A stretch of 64,000 nt of DNA, from NCBI RefSeq assembly GCF_006838285.1, contig NZ_CP038228.1, forward strand, positions 2,294,001 through 2,358,000, written 5' to 3'. Of this stretch, positions 47,127 through 55,976 are shown one piece after another. A model generated the notes under the pieces. It did not search any database, had not been told where the DNA came from, and saw nothing but the letters and a program-made list of their open reading frames with translations. The stretch's first letter is position 1, and each line of letters begins with the position of its first letter. The stretch comes from Xanthomonas translucens pv. cerealis (GTDB lineage: Bacteria > Pseudomonadota > Gammaproteobacteria > Xanthomonadales > Xanthomonadaceae). The translations under genes and the position numbers were made by a program.

Positions 47127-47834
47127 ATGGATACTTTGATTTCCGCGCTGGAAATGCAGACGCTGTTCGACGCGCTGCCGGACGTGGTGTTCTTCGTCAA
47201 GGACCGCGACGGCCGCTACACCCACGTCAACCTGACCCTGGTGCGGCGTCTGGGCAAGAAATACCGTGCCGACCTGATCGGCAAATCGGCGCTGGAAGTG
47301 TTCCCGCTGCCGCTGGGCGGCAGCTACGTGATGCAGGACCGGCGCGTGCTGTGCGGCGAGATGATCGAGAACCAGTTGGAAGTGCACCTGTTCCCGAACC
47401 GCACCCCGGGCTGGTGCCTGACCTTCAAGCGCCCGCTGTGCGAGCACAACGAAGTGATCGGCGTGGTCGGCATCTCGCGCGACCTGGGCCAGCCGGACAG
47501 CCGCCATTCGGCCTACGAACGCATCAGCCGCGCGATGGAGCACATGCAGAACCACTACGGCGACAACCTGCGCGTGCAGACCCTGGCCGACCTGGCGGAA
47601 CTGTCGGTGGCGCAGCTGGAACGGCATTTCCGCCGCGTGTTCCAGCTGACCCCGCAGCAATTACTGACCAAGATGCGCATCGAAGCGGCGATGCGCCTGC
47701 TGCATGGCGAGGACAGCATCGCCAGCATCGGCCAGGTCTGCGGCTTTGCCGACCAGAGCGCGTTCGCGCGCCAGTTCAAGGCCACCGTCGGCATGACCCC
47801 GCGGGATTATCGGTCGATGAAGGGGAAGCTTTGA
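47127..47834 (+). CDS. PAS-domain AraC family transcriptional regulator of the Hyp operon
   Basis: 235 residues: an N-terminal PAS-like sensor (about 8–115, FDALPDVVFFVKDRDGRYTHVN) and a C-terminal AraC-type double helix-turn-helix (about 130–232, VQTLADLAELSVAQLERHFRRVF and IASIGQVCGFADQSAFARQFKATVGMTPRDYR). It probably senses hydroxyproline or a pathway intermediate and activates the divergent operon. The ATG at 47127 is preferred over the GTG at 47121 because GGTGA lies at good spacing. Whether it binds the palindrome is unknown: AraC proteins usually read direct repeats, which is a point against it. Confidence 0.85.
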   Translation: MDTLISALEMQTLFDALPDVVFFVKDRDGRYTHVNLTLVRRLGKKYRADLIGKSALEVFPLPLGGSYVMQDRRVLCGEMIENQLEVHLFPNRTPGWCLTFKRPLCEHNEVIGVVGISRDLGQPDSRHSAYERISRAMEHMQNHYGDNLRVQTLADLAELSVAQLERHFRRVFQLTPQQLLTKMRIEAAMRLLHGEDSIASIGQVCGFADQSAFARQFKATVGMTPRDYRSMKGKL

Positions 47835-47840
47835 GGGGGC

Positions 47841-47941
47841 CGGGACTCTGGACCCGGGACTCGAAAGCGCAGCGCCGCGAACTGAAAGAAGCGTTACCGA
47901 CTCACGTTCTTCGAGTCCCGGGTCCCGGGTCCAGAGTCCCG
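47841..47941. repeat. Long inverted repeat between the regulator gene and ftsY
   Basis: A left arm CGGGACTCTGGACCCGGG…TCGAA (47841–47865) is complementary over 25 nt to the right arm at 47910–47941. The right arm carries a 7-nt internal duplication (TCCCGGG). It can form a strong hairpin that may end transcription of the regulator. The same style occurs at 31574–31668. Confidence 0.8.
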
Positions 47942-48005
47942 CCCCCCACCCAGACCTAACAGGCGCAAGTGGTAGCATTCTCCGTTTCCGGTACACGCGT
48001 TATCC

Positions 48006-49340
48006 ATGGTCAGCCTATTCCGCCGCAACAAGCCCCAGGACCACGCTGGCGATAGCCGCGGCACCCAGCGCTACAGCATCGAGGAACTGGCCGCCGCCTT
48101 CCCCAAGCCGGCCGGCGAAGCCGCCACGCCGGCACCAACGCCGGCCTTACCTGCTGCGCCCGCGGCCGAAGCCGCGCCGACATCGCCGCCGCCGGAGGTA
48201 GCCGCGCCCGTCGCCCTGCGCGAGGCGCCCACGGTCGCGCCCGATCCCATCCCCGCGCCCGGCCACGTCGCGCTCCCGCCACAGGCGCCCACGCCGCCGC
48301 CCGAGGTGCACGTGCCGGCGCCCGCGGCGACCCCGGCTGCGGCGGCGCCGCTTCCCGATCCGGCCGCGGCATTCGCCGCCGCGTTCGACGTGCGCGCCGA
48401 CGCGCCGCCCGCCGCCACCGCCGGCAAGTCCGGCTGGCGCGAACGCCTGCGCAACAGCACCATCGCGCGCAGCTTCGGCGGCCTGTTCGCGCGCAACCCC
48501 AAGCTCGACGACGACCTGCTCGACGAGATCGAGACCGCGCTGATCACCGCCGACGTCGGCGTGCCGGCCACCACCGCGCTGATCGAAAACCTGCGCAAGC
48601 GCATGAAGGCGCGCGAATTCGTCGACGCGCAGGCGCTGCTGCGCGCGCTGCGTGCCGACCTGATCGCGATCCTGCAGCCGGTCGCCAAACCGCTGCAGAT
48701 CGACCGCAATGCCAAGCCGTTCGTGGTGCTCACCGTCGGCGTCAACGGCGTCGGCAAGACCACCACCATCGGCAAGCTGGCCAAGCGTTTCAAGGACGAC
48801 GGCCACAGCCTGATGCTGGCCGCCGGCGACACCTTCCGCGCCGCCGCGGTGGCGCAGCTGCAGGCCTGGGGCGATCGCAATGGCGTGACCGTGATCGCGC
48901 AGGGCCAGAACGCCGACGCCGCCTCGGTCGCATTCGACGCGCTGCAGGCCGGCAAGGCGCGCGGCACCGAGGTGCTGATCGCCGACACCGCCGGGCGCCT
49001 GCACACCCAGACCGGGCTGATGAACGAGCTGGGCAAGATCCGCCGCGTGCTCGGCAAGCTCGACCCGGCCGCGCCGCACGAAGTGCTGATGGTCATCGAC
49101 GGCACCACCGGCCAGAACGCGCTATCGCAGCTGCGCCAATTCCACGCCGCGGTCGGCGTTACCGGGCTGGTGGTGACCAAGCTCGACGGCACCGCCAAGG
49201 GCGGCGTGGTGTTCGCGCTGGCGCGCGAGTTCGGCATCCCGATCCGCTACGCCGGCATCGGCGAGCGCCCGGAAGACCTGCGCGTGTTCGACGCCGAAGC
49301 CTTCGTCGACGCCTTGCTGCCGGAAGCGCTGGGCGCCTGA
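48006..49340 (+). CDS. ftsY: Signal recognition particle receptor FtsY
   Basis: 444 residues. The membrane-associated N-terminal part is Pro/Ala-rich (about 35–125) and unusually poor in acidic residues compared with enteric FtsY. The NG domain follows, with helical N-domain (about 150–215) and GTPase motifs GVNGVGKTTTIGKLA (G1), DTFRAAAVAQLQ (G2), DTAGRLHTQ (G3), TKLDGTAKGG (G4) and the closing GIGERPEDLRVFDAEAFVDALL. It docks SRP–ribosome complexes to SecYEG. The ATG at 48006 begins directly after the hairpin region. Confidence 0.97.
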   Translation: MVSLFRRNKPQDHAGDSRGTQRYSIEELAAAFPKPAGEAATPAPTPALPAAPAAEAAPTSPPPEVAAPVALREAPTVAPDPIPAPGHVALPPQAPTPPPEVHVPAPAATPAAAAPLPDPAAAFAAAFDVRADAPPAATAGKSGWRERLRNSTIARSFGGLFARNPKLDDDLLDEIETALITADVGVPATTALIENLRKRMKAREFVDAQALLRALRADLIAILQPVAKPLQIDRNAKPFVVLTVGVNGVGKTTTIGKLAKRFKDDGHSLMLAAGDTFRAAAVAQLQAWGDRNGVTVIAQGQNADAASVAFDALQAGKARGTEVLIADTAGRLHTQTGLMNELGKIRRVLGKLDPAAPHEVLMVIDGTTGQNALSQLRQFHAAVGVTGLVVTKLDGTAKGGVVFALAREFGIPIRYAGIGERPEDLRVFDAEAFVDALLPEALGA

Positions 49341-49346
49341 CCTTGA

Positions 49347-49479
49347 GCCCCTCTCCCATCGGGAGAGGGGTTGGGGTGAGGGTACGGCGCGAAAGCGTCC
49401 CGCCGACCCCAACTACACGGAGCTTCGCTCCGTACCCTCATCCGCCCCTTCGGGGCACCTTCTCCCGATGGGAGAAGGA
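49347..49479. repeat. Dispersed two-armed repeat between ftsY and mutY
   Basis: CTCTCCCATCGGGAGAGG plus TTGGGGTGAGGGTACG, then CGTACCCTCATCCGCCCC and CTTCTCCCGATGGGAGAAGG. It is the same element as 35763–35894. Its right end lies 17 nt before the mutY ATG, so it forms part of the mutY leader. Confidence 0.78.
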
Positions 49480-49495
49480 ACGACTCGATGCCAGC

Positions 49496-50557
49496 ATGCG
49501 CCAGCTCCCAGACACCTTCGCCCCCCGCCTGCTCGCCTGGTTCGACCGCCACGGCCGCCACGACCTGCCCTGGCAGCATCCGCGCAGCCCGTATCGCGTG
49601 TGGCTGTCGGAAATCATGCTGCAGCAGACCCAGGTGTCGGTGGTGATCCCGTACTTCCTGCGCTTCCTGCAGCACTTTCCGACCTTGCACGACCTGGCCG
49701 CGGCCGACACCGACGCGGTGATGGCGCAATGGGCTGGGCTGGGCTACTACGCCCGCGCGCGCAATCTGCATGCCGCGGCCAAGCGCTGCGTGGAGCTGCA
49801 CGGCGGCGAGCTGCCGCGCGATATCGATGCGCTGCACGCGCTGCCCGGGATCGGCCGCAGCACTGCCGGCGCGATCCTCAGCCAGGCCTGGAACGACCGC
49901 TTCCCAATCCTGGACGGCAACGTCAAGCGCGTGCTGACCCGCTACCACGGCATCGCCGGCTATCCCGGCCTGCCAGCAGTGGAGAAGCCGCTGTGGGCGA
50001 TCGCCGAAGCGCACGTGGCCGCGGTCGCCGACGGGCGCATGGCCGACTACACCCAGGCGCAGATGGATTTCGGCGCCACCCTGTGCACCCGCGCCAACCC
50101 GGCCTGCGTGCTGTGCCCGCTGCAGCACGACTGCGTAGCGCGCCGCGACGGCCTGGTCGAAGCATTGCCCACCCCGAAACCGGGCAAGACCCTGCCCGAA
50201 CGCGAAGCATTGGCGCTGCTGCTGGAGAACGCCGCCGGCGAGCTGCTGCTGCAACGGCGCCCGCCGAGCGGCATCTGGGCCTCGCTGTGGACGCTGCCGC
50301 AGGCCGAGAGCGAGAGCGAATTGCGCGCCTGGTTCGAACGCCAGACACGCGGCCGCGACTTCGACGCGGCCGAGCCGATGCCGCCGATCGTGCATACCTT
50401 CAGCCACTATCGCCTGCACCTGCAGCCGCTGCGCCTGCGCAAGGTCGCCCTGCGTGACGCGGTACGCGACAATGACGACCTGCGCTGGGTGGCGCGTGCC
50501 GACCTGTCCGCACTCGGCCTGCCCGCCCCGATCCGCAAACTGCTCGACGGCCTCTGA
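49496..50557 (+). CDS. mutY: A/G-specific adenine glycosylase MutY
   Basis: 353 residues. The enzyme removes adenine mispaired with 8-oxoguanine. Catalytic E39 lies in SEIMLQQTQV, a helix-hairpin-helix in LPGIGRSTAGAIL, and D140 in ILDGNVKRVL. The [4Fe-4S] cluster is C-x6-C-x2-C-x5-C (CTRANPACVLCPLQHDC), and a NUDIX-like C-terminal domain begins near 235 (REALALLLENAAGELLLQRRP). The ATG at 49496 has a weak ribosome binding site; the frame is open upstream through a dispersed repeat, so the longer form is not used. Confidence 0.97.
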   Translation: MRQLPDTFAPRLLAWFDRHGRHDLPWQHPRSPYRVWLSEIMLQQTQVSVVIPYFLRFLQHFPTLHDLAAADTDAVMAQWAGLGYYARARNLHAAAKRCVELHGGELPRDIDALHALPGIGRSTAGAILSQAWNDRFPILDGNVKRVLTRYHGIAGYPGLPAVEKPLWAIAEAHVAAVADGRMADYTQAQMDFGATLCTRANPACVLCPLQHDCVARRDGLVEALPTPKPGKTLPEREALALLLENAAGELLLQRRPPSGIWASLWTLPQAESESELRAWFERQTRGRDFDAAEPMPPIVHTFSHYRLHLQPLRLRKVALRDAVRDNDDLRWVARADLSALGLPAPIRKLLDGL

Positions 50558-50587
50558 TCGTCGCCCACCGCGCCACCAGGAACCGCC

Positions 50588-50866
50588 ATGTCCCGCACCG
50601 TCTTCTGCCAGTACCAACAACGCGACACCGAAGGCCTCGACTACGTGCCGTATCCCGGCGAACTCGGCCAGCGCGTGTTCGCGCAGATCGGCAAGGCCGG
50701 CTGGCAGGCGTGGCTGGCGCACCAGACCATGCTGATCAACGAGAACCGGCTATCGCCGCGCGAACCCAAGCATCGCGCGTTCCTCGAGGCAGAACTGGAG
50801 AAATTCCTGTTCCAGGGCGGCGCACCCAAGCCCGAGGGCTACGTGGAACCCGAGCAGGAGTCCTGA
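50588..50866 (+). CDS. yggX: Probable Fe(2+)-trafficking protein YggX
   Basis: 92 residues, the usual family length. The YggX signature is visible: [25 protein letters not shown] at the N-terminus with the family Cys in FCQYQ, then [25 protein letters not shown]. It protects iron–sulfur enzymes from oxidative damage. It starts 30 nt after mutY with AGGAACC upstream; the mutY–yggX pair is also linked in enteric bacteria, which fits MutY being an Fe–S enzyme. Confidence 0.96.
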   Translation: MSRTVFCQYQQRDTEGLDYVPYPGELGQRVFAQIGKAGWQAWLAHQTMLINENRLSPREPKHRAFLEAELEKFLFQGGAPKPEGYVEPEQES

Positions 50867-50887
50867 GCGCAGGCAAGACGAAGCTCC

Positions 50888-50920
50888 GTGTAGGAGCGGC
50901 TTCAGCCGCGACAGAACCCA
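50888..50920. repeat. Dispersed repeat GTAGGAGCGGCTTCAGCCGC
   Basis: TGTAGGAGCGGCTTCAGCC followed by GCGACAGAA is a short hairpin-forming element widely scattered in Xanthomonas-type genomes. Relatives in this window lie at 34045–34140 and 55704–55763. It lies between the convergent yggX and DUF6491 genes and might serve as a bidirectional terminator. Confidence 0.7.
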
Positions 50921-50997
50921 TCGGCAAAGCCCGCCGCGACCGCAGCCGCTGCGCGCCCGCCTCTTCCACACCAACCGCAACCCGCCTGACGCCGACG

Positions 50998-51459
50998 CTA
51001 CTGCGCCGGCGCCTGACGCTGCGCCCGCTCCTGCACCTTGGCCTGGCGCAATTCCTTTTCCGAGATACGCAGCGCCTTGATGTCGAGCGGGCGGATGCTC
51101 TGGATGCGGCACGGCAGGCGGATCGCGCCCGGGCTGCCGCCGATCACCAGCACGTCGTCGAAACGCGCCGACACGCGGTCGCTGAAATGGGTGATGGCGA
51201 TGCTGGGAGCGAAGTCCAGATCGGTGCAGCGGCCGCTCAACTCCAGCAGATAGGCCTGGTTCGGCCGCGTCCACACCGCAAGCGCGCTGTCGCCGAGCGC
51301 GGTCCAGCCGCTGAGCCGGTTGAAGTACTGGAAGTCGCGCACCGGCGCAGCAGCGTGGGCGCGGTACAGCGCCAGGCGCTCGTCGTCGCTGATCCGGTTG
51401 CTGGCGCAGCCGGCCAGCAGCGCGGCCAGTCCCAGCAATGACAGCAGCAAGCGTTTCAT
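50998..51459 (-). CDS. DUF6491-like lipoprotein of unknown function
   Basis: 153 residues. The start at 51459 (MKRLLLSLLGLAALLAGCAS) gives a clean lipoprotein signal with lipobox LLAGC; the frame is open upstream without a better start. The mature part contains NRISDDERLALYRAHA, a beta-rich centre (GRCTDLDFAPSIAITHF) with a Cys that may pair with the Cys in RLPCRIQSIRP, and a charged C-terminal helix (EKELRQAKVQERAQRQ). It is a periplasmic-facing lipoprotein of unknown function; the family name is given from similarity of pattern only. Confidence 0.78.
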   Translation of the reverse strand: MKRLLLSLLGLAALLAGCASNRISDDERLALYRAHAAAPVRDFQYFNRLSGWTALGDSALAVWTRPNQAYLLELSGRCTDLDFAPSIAITHFSDRVSARFDDVLVIGGSPGAIRLPCRIQSIRPLDIKALRISEKELRQAKVQERAQRQAPAQ

Positions 51460-51577
51460 GGATGAGTCTCGCGGTGGCGACAGGCGCATGATGCACCCGC
51501 GCCATGCGCGCCCTCGCAGCCGCACCCAGCCACATTCAGCAACCAGGCAGCTGCCGCGGCGCGTGGCGACGGCGCGC

Positions 51578-52489
51578 TTATCGCTGCGCCGTCTTCGCCG
51601 TTTCGCAGAAGCGCTGCCGGTACTCCAGCGCCTTGGGCATCAGCGCCTGCAGGTTCTGGATCCGCGTGCCCGGATTGGGGTGCGTGGACGAGAACTCGGG
51701 CGGCGCCTGGCCGCCGCCGCTGGCGCTCATCCGCTGCCACAGCGGCACCGCTTCGCGCGGATCGAAACACGCCGCCGCGGCCAGCATCAGCCCGACCTCG
51801 TCGGCCTGGGTCTCGTGGCTGCGCGCGTACGGCAGCAGATAGCCATAGCCCATCGCCGCCATCGCCATCTGCTGCTGTTGCGGGTCCATGCCGCTGGCCG
51901 CGCCGGCCATCTGCCCGATCTGGGTCAGCTTCTGCTGCGCCATGCGTTGCGCGCCGTGGCGCAGCAGTGCATGCGCGATCTCGTGGCCCATCACCACCGC
52001 CATCGCATCGGCGCTCCTGGTCACCGGCAACAAGCCGGTGTAGACCGCCATCTTGCCGCCGGGCAGGCAGAACGCATTGGCCTGCTCGGACTCGATCACG
52101 TTGACGTCCCAGTCGAAGCCGCGCGCGTAGTGCCTGGCCTGCATGCCGTGCTCGGCGGCCAGCGCGTCCTCGACCACGTCGACCTTGGCGATCAGCCGCT
52201 GCGCGATCGCGCGCACCTGCTGCGCCACCTGCGACTGCGGATCGACCGGGTGTTCCTTCGCCAGGATCTCCTGGTAAGCCTGCAGGCCCAGCGCCTTCTC
52301 GTCCTCGACGCCGAGCGAATTGTCGATCAGCACCTTCTGGCCGGTGTAGGGATCCTCGCTGCGGTTGGAGAACCAATAGAACCCTGCGTACACCGCGAAG
52401 CCCAGCAGCACCAGCCAGCGCACGCCGCCCAGCGGCCCGCGGCGGTTCCCGCCCTGTTCCCCGCCCTGGCGGCCGAACACGTTGCTCAT
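51578..52489 (-). CDS. M48 family membrane-associated metallopeptidase
   Basis: 303 residues, with one N-terminal transmembrane segment (about 25–40, WLVLLGFAVYAGFYWF) anchoring a periplasmic domain. The zinc site is HEIAHALLRH, with a likely third ligand Glu in SHETQADEVG about 60 residues later. M48 enzymes such as LoiP/BepA degrade damaged outer-membrane proteins. The start ATG at 52489 has AGGGG upstream; a TTG two codons earlier is less likely. The C-terminal STHPNPGTRIQNLQ segment is also typical. Confidence 0.92.
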   Translation of the reverse strand: MSNVFGRQGGEQGGNRRGPLGGVRWLVLLGFAVYAGFYWFSNRSEDPYTGQKVLIDNSLGVEDEKALGLQAYQEILAKEHPVDPQSQVAQQVRAIAQRLIAKVDVVEDALAAEHGMQARHYARGFDWDVNVIESEQANAFCLPGGKMAVYTGLLPVTRSADAMAVVMGHEIAHALLRHGAQRMAQQKLTQIGQMAGAASGMDPQQQQMAMAAMGYGYLLPYARSHETQADEVGLMLAAAACFDPREAVPLWQRMSASGGGQAPPEFSSTHPNPGTRIQNLQALMPKALEYRQRFCETAKTAQR

Positions 52490-52571
52490 CTCCAATCCCC
52501 TTGCTGGCTGGTGGGCGGCGAAGGCGCCTGCCTGTGCGCGGCACTGTAGCCGGGCGCGCTGCGCGGCCGCG

Positions 52572-54479
52572 TCAAATTCCGCGCACCAGGCGGAAACCGA
52601 CCCGGGCGCTGGTGGTATCGGAGTCCTGCATCAGCCGCCAGGCGGAACGGGTCTGCTCCGGCGCGTTGGCCCAGTTGCCGCCGCGCACCACACGCGAGCG
52701 GCAGCCGGGGTTGTACCAAGAGGCGCCGTCGGCCGGTGCGCGGCGGTAGCTGGAATGCCAGCAATCGGCGACCCACTCGCTGAGGTTGCCGCCCATGTCG
52801 TGCAGACCCCAGGCGTTGGCCTTGAAGCTGGCGACCGGCGCCGGCCCCCAGAAGCCGTCGGCATAGCCGACGAAGGAGTTGTTCCAGTGCCGGCCGCCGG
52901 GCGAGACGTCGCCGCCGCCGGTGAAGTTGCCGGCGCCGGGCGGCGGCGTGCCGGCGTTGCCCCAGGGATAACGGCCGCGGCCGCCGGCGCGCAGCGCGTA
53001 TTCGAACTCGGCCTCGCTGGGCAGCCGGTAGTGGCGCCCCGTCTGCTGCGACAGCCACGCTGCGTAGGCCTCGGCATCGCGCACGCTGACGTGCATCACC
53101 GGGCTGTTCGGCGCGGCGCGCGCGCCGTTGTAGCCGGACTGCCAGTCGGTGCCGCTGCGGCGCACGAAGTTGCCGCTGCGCTCATCGTAGACGATCGAAT
53201 GCCCGCGCCGCGTGGCCCGCGGCCGCGCGCCGCTGACCTCGACGAAGCGACGGAACTCGGCCACGGTGACCTCGGTGATCGACATCGCGAAGCCGCGGTC
53301 GAAACGCACGTAGTGCAGCGGCTGCTCCGCCGGCATCGCGCCCGGCTCGCTGTCGCTGGCGCCCATGCGGAAGCCGCCGTGCGGCACCACGATCATCTGC
53401 GGCCCGCGCTCGCCGCTGCTCATGGCGTCGGTGAACACCTGGCCGGGGCGGAAGCTGCCGTAGTAGGTGGCCAGGTCGATACGCTCGCGCAGCATCGCCG
53501 CCACCGGATCGCCCGGATCGGCGATGCGCAACACATCGCCCAGTTTCTCGCGCGCCGCCTTCAGTCCGGCCGGCGTGGCCAGGTCGCGCAGGCCGGCGTC
53601 GCGCAGCACGGCGATGCGCGCGGTGCGTACGCCTTCCACCCGCACACGCGCGTCACGCACGGTGGCGGCAGCGTCGCGGATCCGCGCCGCGCGCGCCAGC
53701 CAGCTGCCGGCAGCGGCGAAATCGGACAGCCTCGCGGCCGCCTCGGCGCGCCGGATCAACGCGCTCTCCACCGCCGCCACGCCCTGACGGGCGCGCGCGT
53801 CGTCGGCGTCAAGTTGCAGTGCTTCGCGGAAGTTGGCCAGCGCGCCGTTGCCGTCTTCGCCGAGCCGACCGGCGCGTAGATCGTCTTCGCCAGCGCGGTT
53901 GTAGGCCAGCACCCGCTGCGCGGTCTCCACCCGCTGCTGCAGGCGCCGCACCGCCGGATCGTCGGCATCCAGCGACAGCGCCACCATCGCGATGCGATCG
54001 GCGCGCCCGGGTGCCTGCTCCTGCTGCTCCGATGCGCGCAACAGGTCGTCGCCGAGTTGCAGCAGCCGGCGCCGCGCCTTGCGCAGGCCGTCGCGCGCGA
54101 CCGGGTCCTGCGGCGCCAGCGCACGGATCGCCAGGTACAGCGGGATCGCCGATTGCGGGTCCTCGAACAGGCGGTCCTCGGCCAGCGCGCGCGCGGCATC
54201 GCGGCGCGCCCGCGCCAGTTGCGCGCGCTCGAGCGCCGGCAGCGGCGGCTGCCAGCGCGCCACCGTCTCGGCGGCATCCTCGCCGCCGATGGTGACGCTT
54301 GGCGCCTGCACCGACTTGCTGGCTGCCGTTGCCGCCGCCTGCGCGGGTTTGGCGAGCACAGGCCTGGCGGGTTGCGCCGGTGGCGCAGGCGCCGGCCCGC
54401 TGCAGCCGCACAGCAGCGCGACCAGCAGGGTCCAGGCGATCACGGTGCCGCTCGTACGCACGCTTCCTCCCAACGACAT
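52572..54479 (-). CDS. SUMF1/formylglycine-generating-enzyme-domain lipoprotein
   Basis: 635 residues. A lipobox (LLCGC, around Cys25) follows a hydrophobic segment. Residues about 80–340 are helical and Ala/Arg-rich with tetratricopeptide-like repeats (ALANFREALQLDADDARARQGVAAVESAL). The C-terminal domain (about 375–635) has the FGE-sulfatase fold signatures: MVVPHGGFRMGAS-type start, EVTVAEFRRFVEVSG, LPSEAEFEYALRAGGRGRYPWG and GGNLSEWVADCW…VVRGGNWANAPEQTRSAWR. Cysteines are sparse, so copper-type formylglycine formation is doubtful; many such bacterial proteins act as regulatory or binding modules. Divergent from rnd. Confidence 0.88.
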   Translation of the reverse strand: MSLGGSVRTSGTVIAWTLLVALLCGCSGPAPAPPAQPARPVLAKPAQAAATAASKSVQAPSVTIGGEDAAETVARWQPPLPALERAQLARARRDAARALAEDRLFEDPQSAIPLYLAIRALAPQDPVARDGLRKARRRLLQLGDDLLRASEQQEQAPGRADRIAMVALSLDADDPAVRRLQQRVETAQRVLAYNRAGEDDLRAGRLGEDGNGALANFREALQLDADDARARQGVAAVESALIRRAEAAARLSDFAAAGSWLARAARIRDAAATVRDARVRVEGVRTARIAVLRDAGLRDLATPAGLKAAREKLGDVLRIADPGDPVAAMLRERIDLATYYGSFRPGQVFTDAMSSGERGPQMIVVPHGGFRMGASDSEPGAMPAEQPLHYVRFDRGFAMSITEVTVAEFRRFVEVSGARPRATRRGHSIVYDERSGNFVRRSGTDWQSGYNGARAAPNSPVMHVSVRDAEAYAAWLSQQTGRHYRLPSEAEFEYALRAGGRGRYPWGNAGTPPPGAGNFTGGGDVSPGGRHWNNSFVGYADGFWGPAPVASFKANAWGLHDMGGNLSEWVADCWHSSYRRAPADGASWYNPGCRSRVVRGGNWANAPEQTRSAWRLMQDSDTTSARVGFRLVRGI

Positions 54480-54581
54480 TGGCCTCCCGATGGCATCCGC
54501 GCATCGCGTCCGTGCGGCCGGCGGGCCGACGTTAGGCTATTCTCGCCTGCCTGAGCAAACCCTGCATTCGACGGAAACCAC

Positions 54582-55667
54582 GTGCCCTATTGGATCAAGC
54601 AACCCGCCGAGCTGGCCGAACGGCTGGCGCAGCGCCCGGCCAGGATCGGCCTGGATACCGAATTCGTCCGCGAACGCACCTACTGGCCGCAATTGGCACT
54701 GGTGCAGATGGCGGTGGCCGACGAGATCCTGCTGATCGATCCGCTGATCCCCGGCATGCCGCAAGCGCTGGCGCCGTGGCTGTCGGACCCGGCCATCCTC
54801 AAGGTCATGCACAGCGCCAGCGAAGACCTGGTCGCGTTCAAGTGTGCCTGCGGCGCGCTGCCACGGCCCCTGTTCGACACCCAGATCGGCGCCGGCCTGG
54901 CCGGCATCGGCGCCGGCATGGGCTACCAGAAGCTGGTCCAGGAAATCACCGGCGTGCACCTGGCCAAGGGCGAGACCCGCTCGGACTGGCTGCGCCGTCC
55001 GCTGTCGCCTGCGCAGCTGGACTACGCCGCCGACGACGTGCGCCACCTGTTCGCGATCCACGACGCATTGCAGGAACGGCTGCAAACGCTGGACCGCAGC
55101 GCCTGGCTGCACGAAGACGGCGAGCGCCTGCTCGGCACCGTGGAGCACGACGAAGGAGAGCGCTGGCCGCATCTGGGCATGCGCTCGGCGCAGTTCATGG
55201 ATCCGCCGGCGCAGCAGCGCCTGCTGCGCCTGCTGCGCTGGCGCGACGTGCAAGCACGGCACAGCGACAAGCCGCGCAGCTGGATCCTGGACAACGAACT
55301 GGCCGCCACCCTGGCGCGCTTCCCTCCCGGCGACCGCCACGCGCTGCAGGCGATGCTGGACAAGCACCCCAAAGCGCCGCGCAAGCTCGGCGACGCGCTG
55401 TGGCAGGCGCTGACCACGCCGCTGGCCGACGAAGCGGACGCGCCGTTGGCGCTGGCCGCCAGCGACGACAACAAGGCCGCCTTGAAGCGACTGCAGGACG
55501 CGGTATCCGCACGCAGCGCCGAACTCGGCCTGGCCGACGGCCTGCTCGCTTCGCGCAAGCACCTGGAAGCCCTGCTGGAAGGCGGCCAATGGCCGCAGCC
55601 GCTGGCCGGCTGGCGCCGGCGCGAACTGGAAGCGACGCTGCAGCCGCTGCTGGGCAGCGCGGGCTAG
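54582..55667 (+). CDS. rnd: Ribonuclease D
   Basis: 361 residues. A 3'–5' exoribonuclease that trims tRNA precursors. DEDD motifs are visible: D25/E27 in GLDTEFVRE, an Exo II region in LKVMHSASEDLVAFK, and Exo III in AQLDYAADDVRHL. Two HRDC domains fill the C-terminal half (RLLRLLRWRDVQARHSDKPRSWILDNELAATLARFPPG and the segment from about 290). The start is a GTG at 54582 (MPYWIKQPAEL). It lies upstream of an H-NS-like gene on the other strand. Confidence 0.95.
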   Translation: MPYWIKQPAELAERLAQRPARIGLDTEFVRERTYWPQLALVQMAVADEILLIDPLIPGMPQALAPWLSDPAILKVMHSASEDLVAFKCACGALPRPLFDTQIGAGLAGIGAGMGYQKLVQEITGVHLAKGETRSDWLRRPLSPAQLDYAADDVRHLFAIHDALQERLQTLDRSAWLHEDGERLLGTVEHDEGERWPHLGMRSAQFMDPPAQQRLLRLLRWRDVQARHSDKPRSWILDNELAATLARFPPGDRHALQAMLDKHPKAPRKLGDALWQALTTPLADEADAPLALAASDDNKAALKRLQDAVSARSAELGLADGLLASRKHLEALLEGGQWPQPLAGWRRRELEATLQPLLGSAG

Positions 55668-55703
55668 GACAGCATCGGCGCAAGCGTCAGCAAGCGAAGC
55701 GTT

Positions 55704-55763
55704 GTGGGCGACTTCAGTCGCGACGGCTTTACTGGTAGAACACGTCGCAACTGAAGTCGCGAC
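55704..55763. repeat. Inverted repeat GGCGACTTCAGTCGCGAC / GTCGCAACTGAAGTCGCGAC
   Basis: The two arms (55704–55724 and 55744–55763) pair around TTCAGT/ACTGAA. It belongs to the same family as the GTAGGAGCGGCTTCAGCC element. Together with flanking sequence it fills the gap between rnd and the H-NS terminator; no gene is seen in 55668–55942. Confidence 0.65.
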
Positions 55764-55942
55764 CGCAGGGTCGCCAGCGCACGGACGAAAAGCACCTGGC
55801 AATCGCAACGTATTCTCCGGCGCCAGGCCGCCCAGGCAAGCAGGTCCTGGCGCTGCGCGCCATGCTCCGGCATGCCGGACGCAATCCGTTCATCCATGGC
55901 GAAGCGAGGCCAGCGCCATACTGTTTAAAAACCATCGGGGAT

Positions 55943-55969
55943 AAAAAGGCCAGGAAACCTGGCCTTTTT
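55943..55969 (-). terminator. Bidirectional rho-independent terminator (H-NS-like gene / rnd)
   Basis: AAAAAGGCCAGG-AAA-CCTGGCCTTTTT: a perfect 12-bp stem with a 3-nt loop and T-runs on both strands. It lies just after the H-NS-like stop and also faces the end of rnd. Confidence 0.93.
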
Positions 55970-55976
55970 CGACCGA

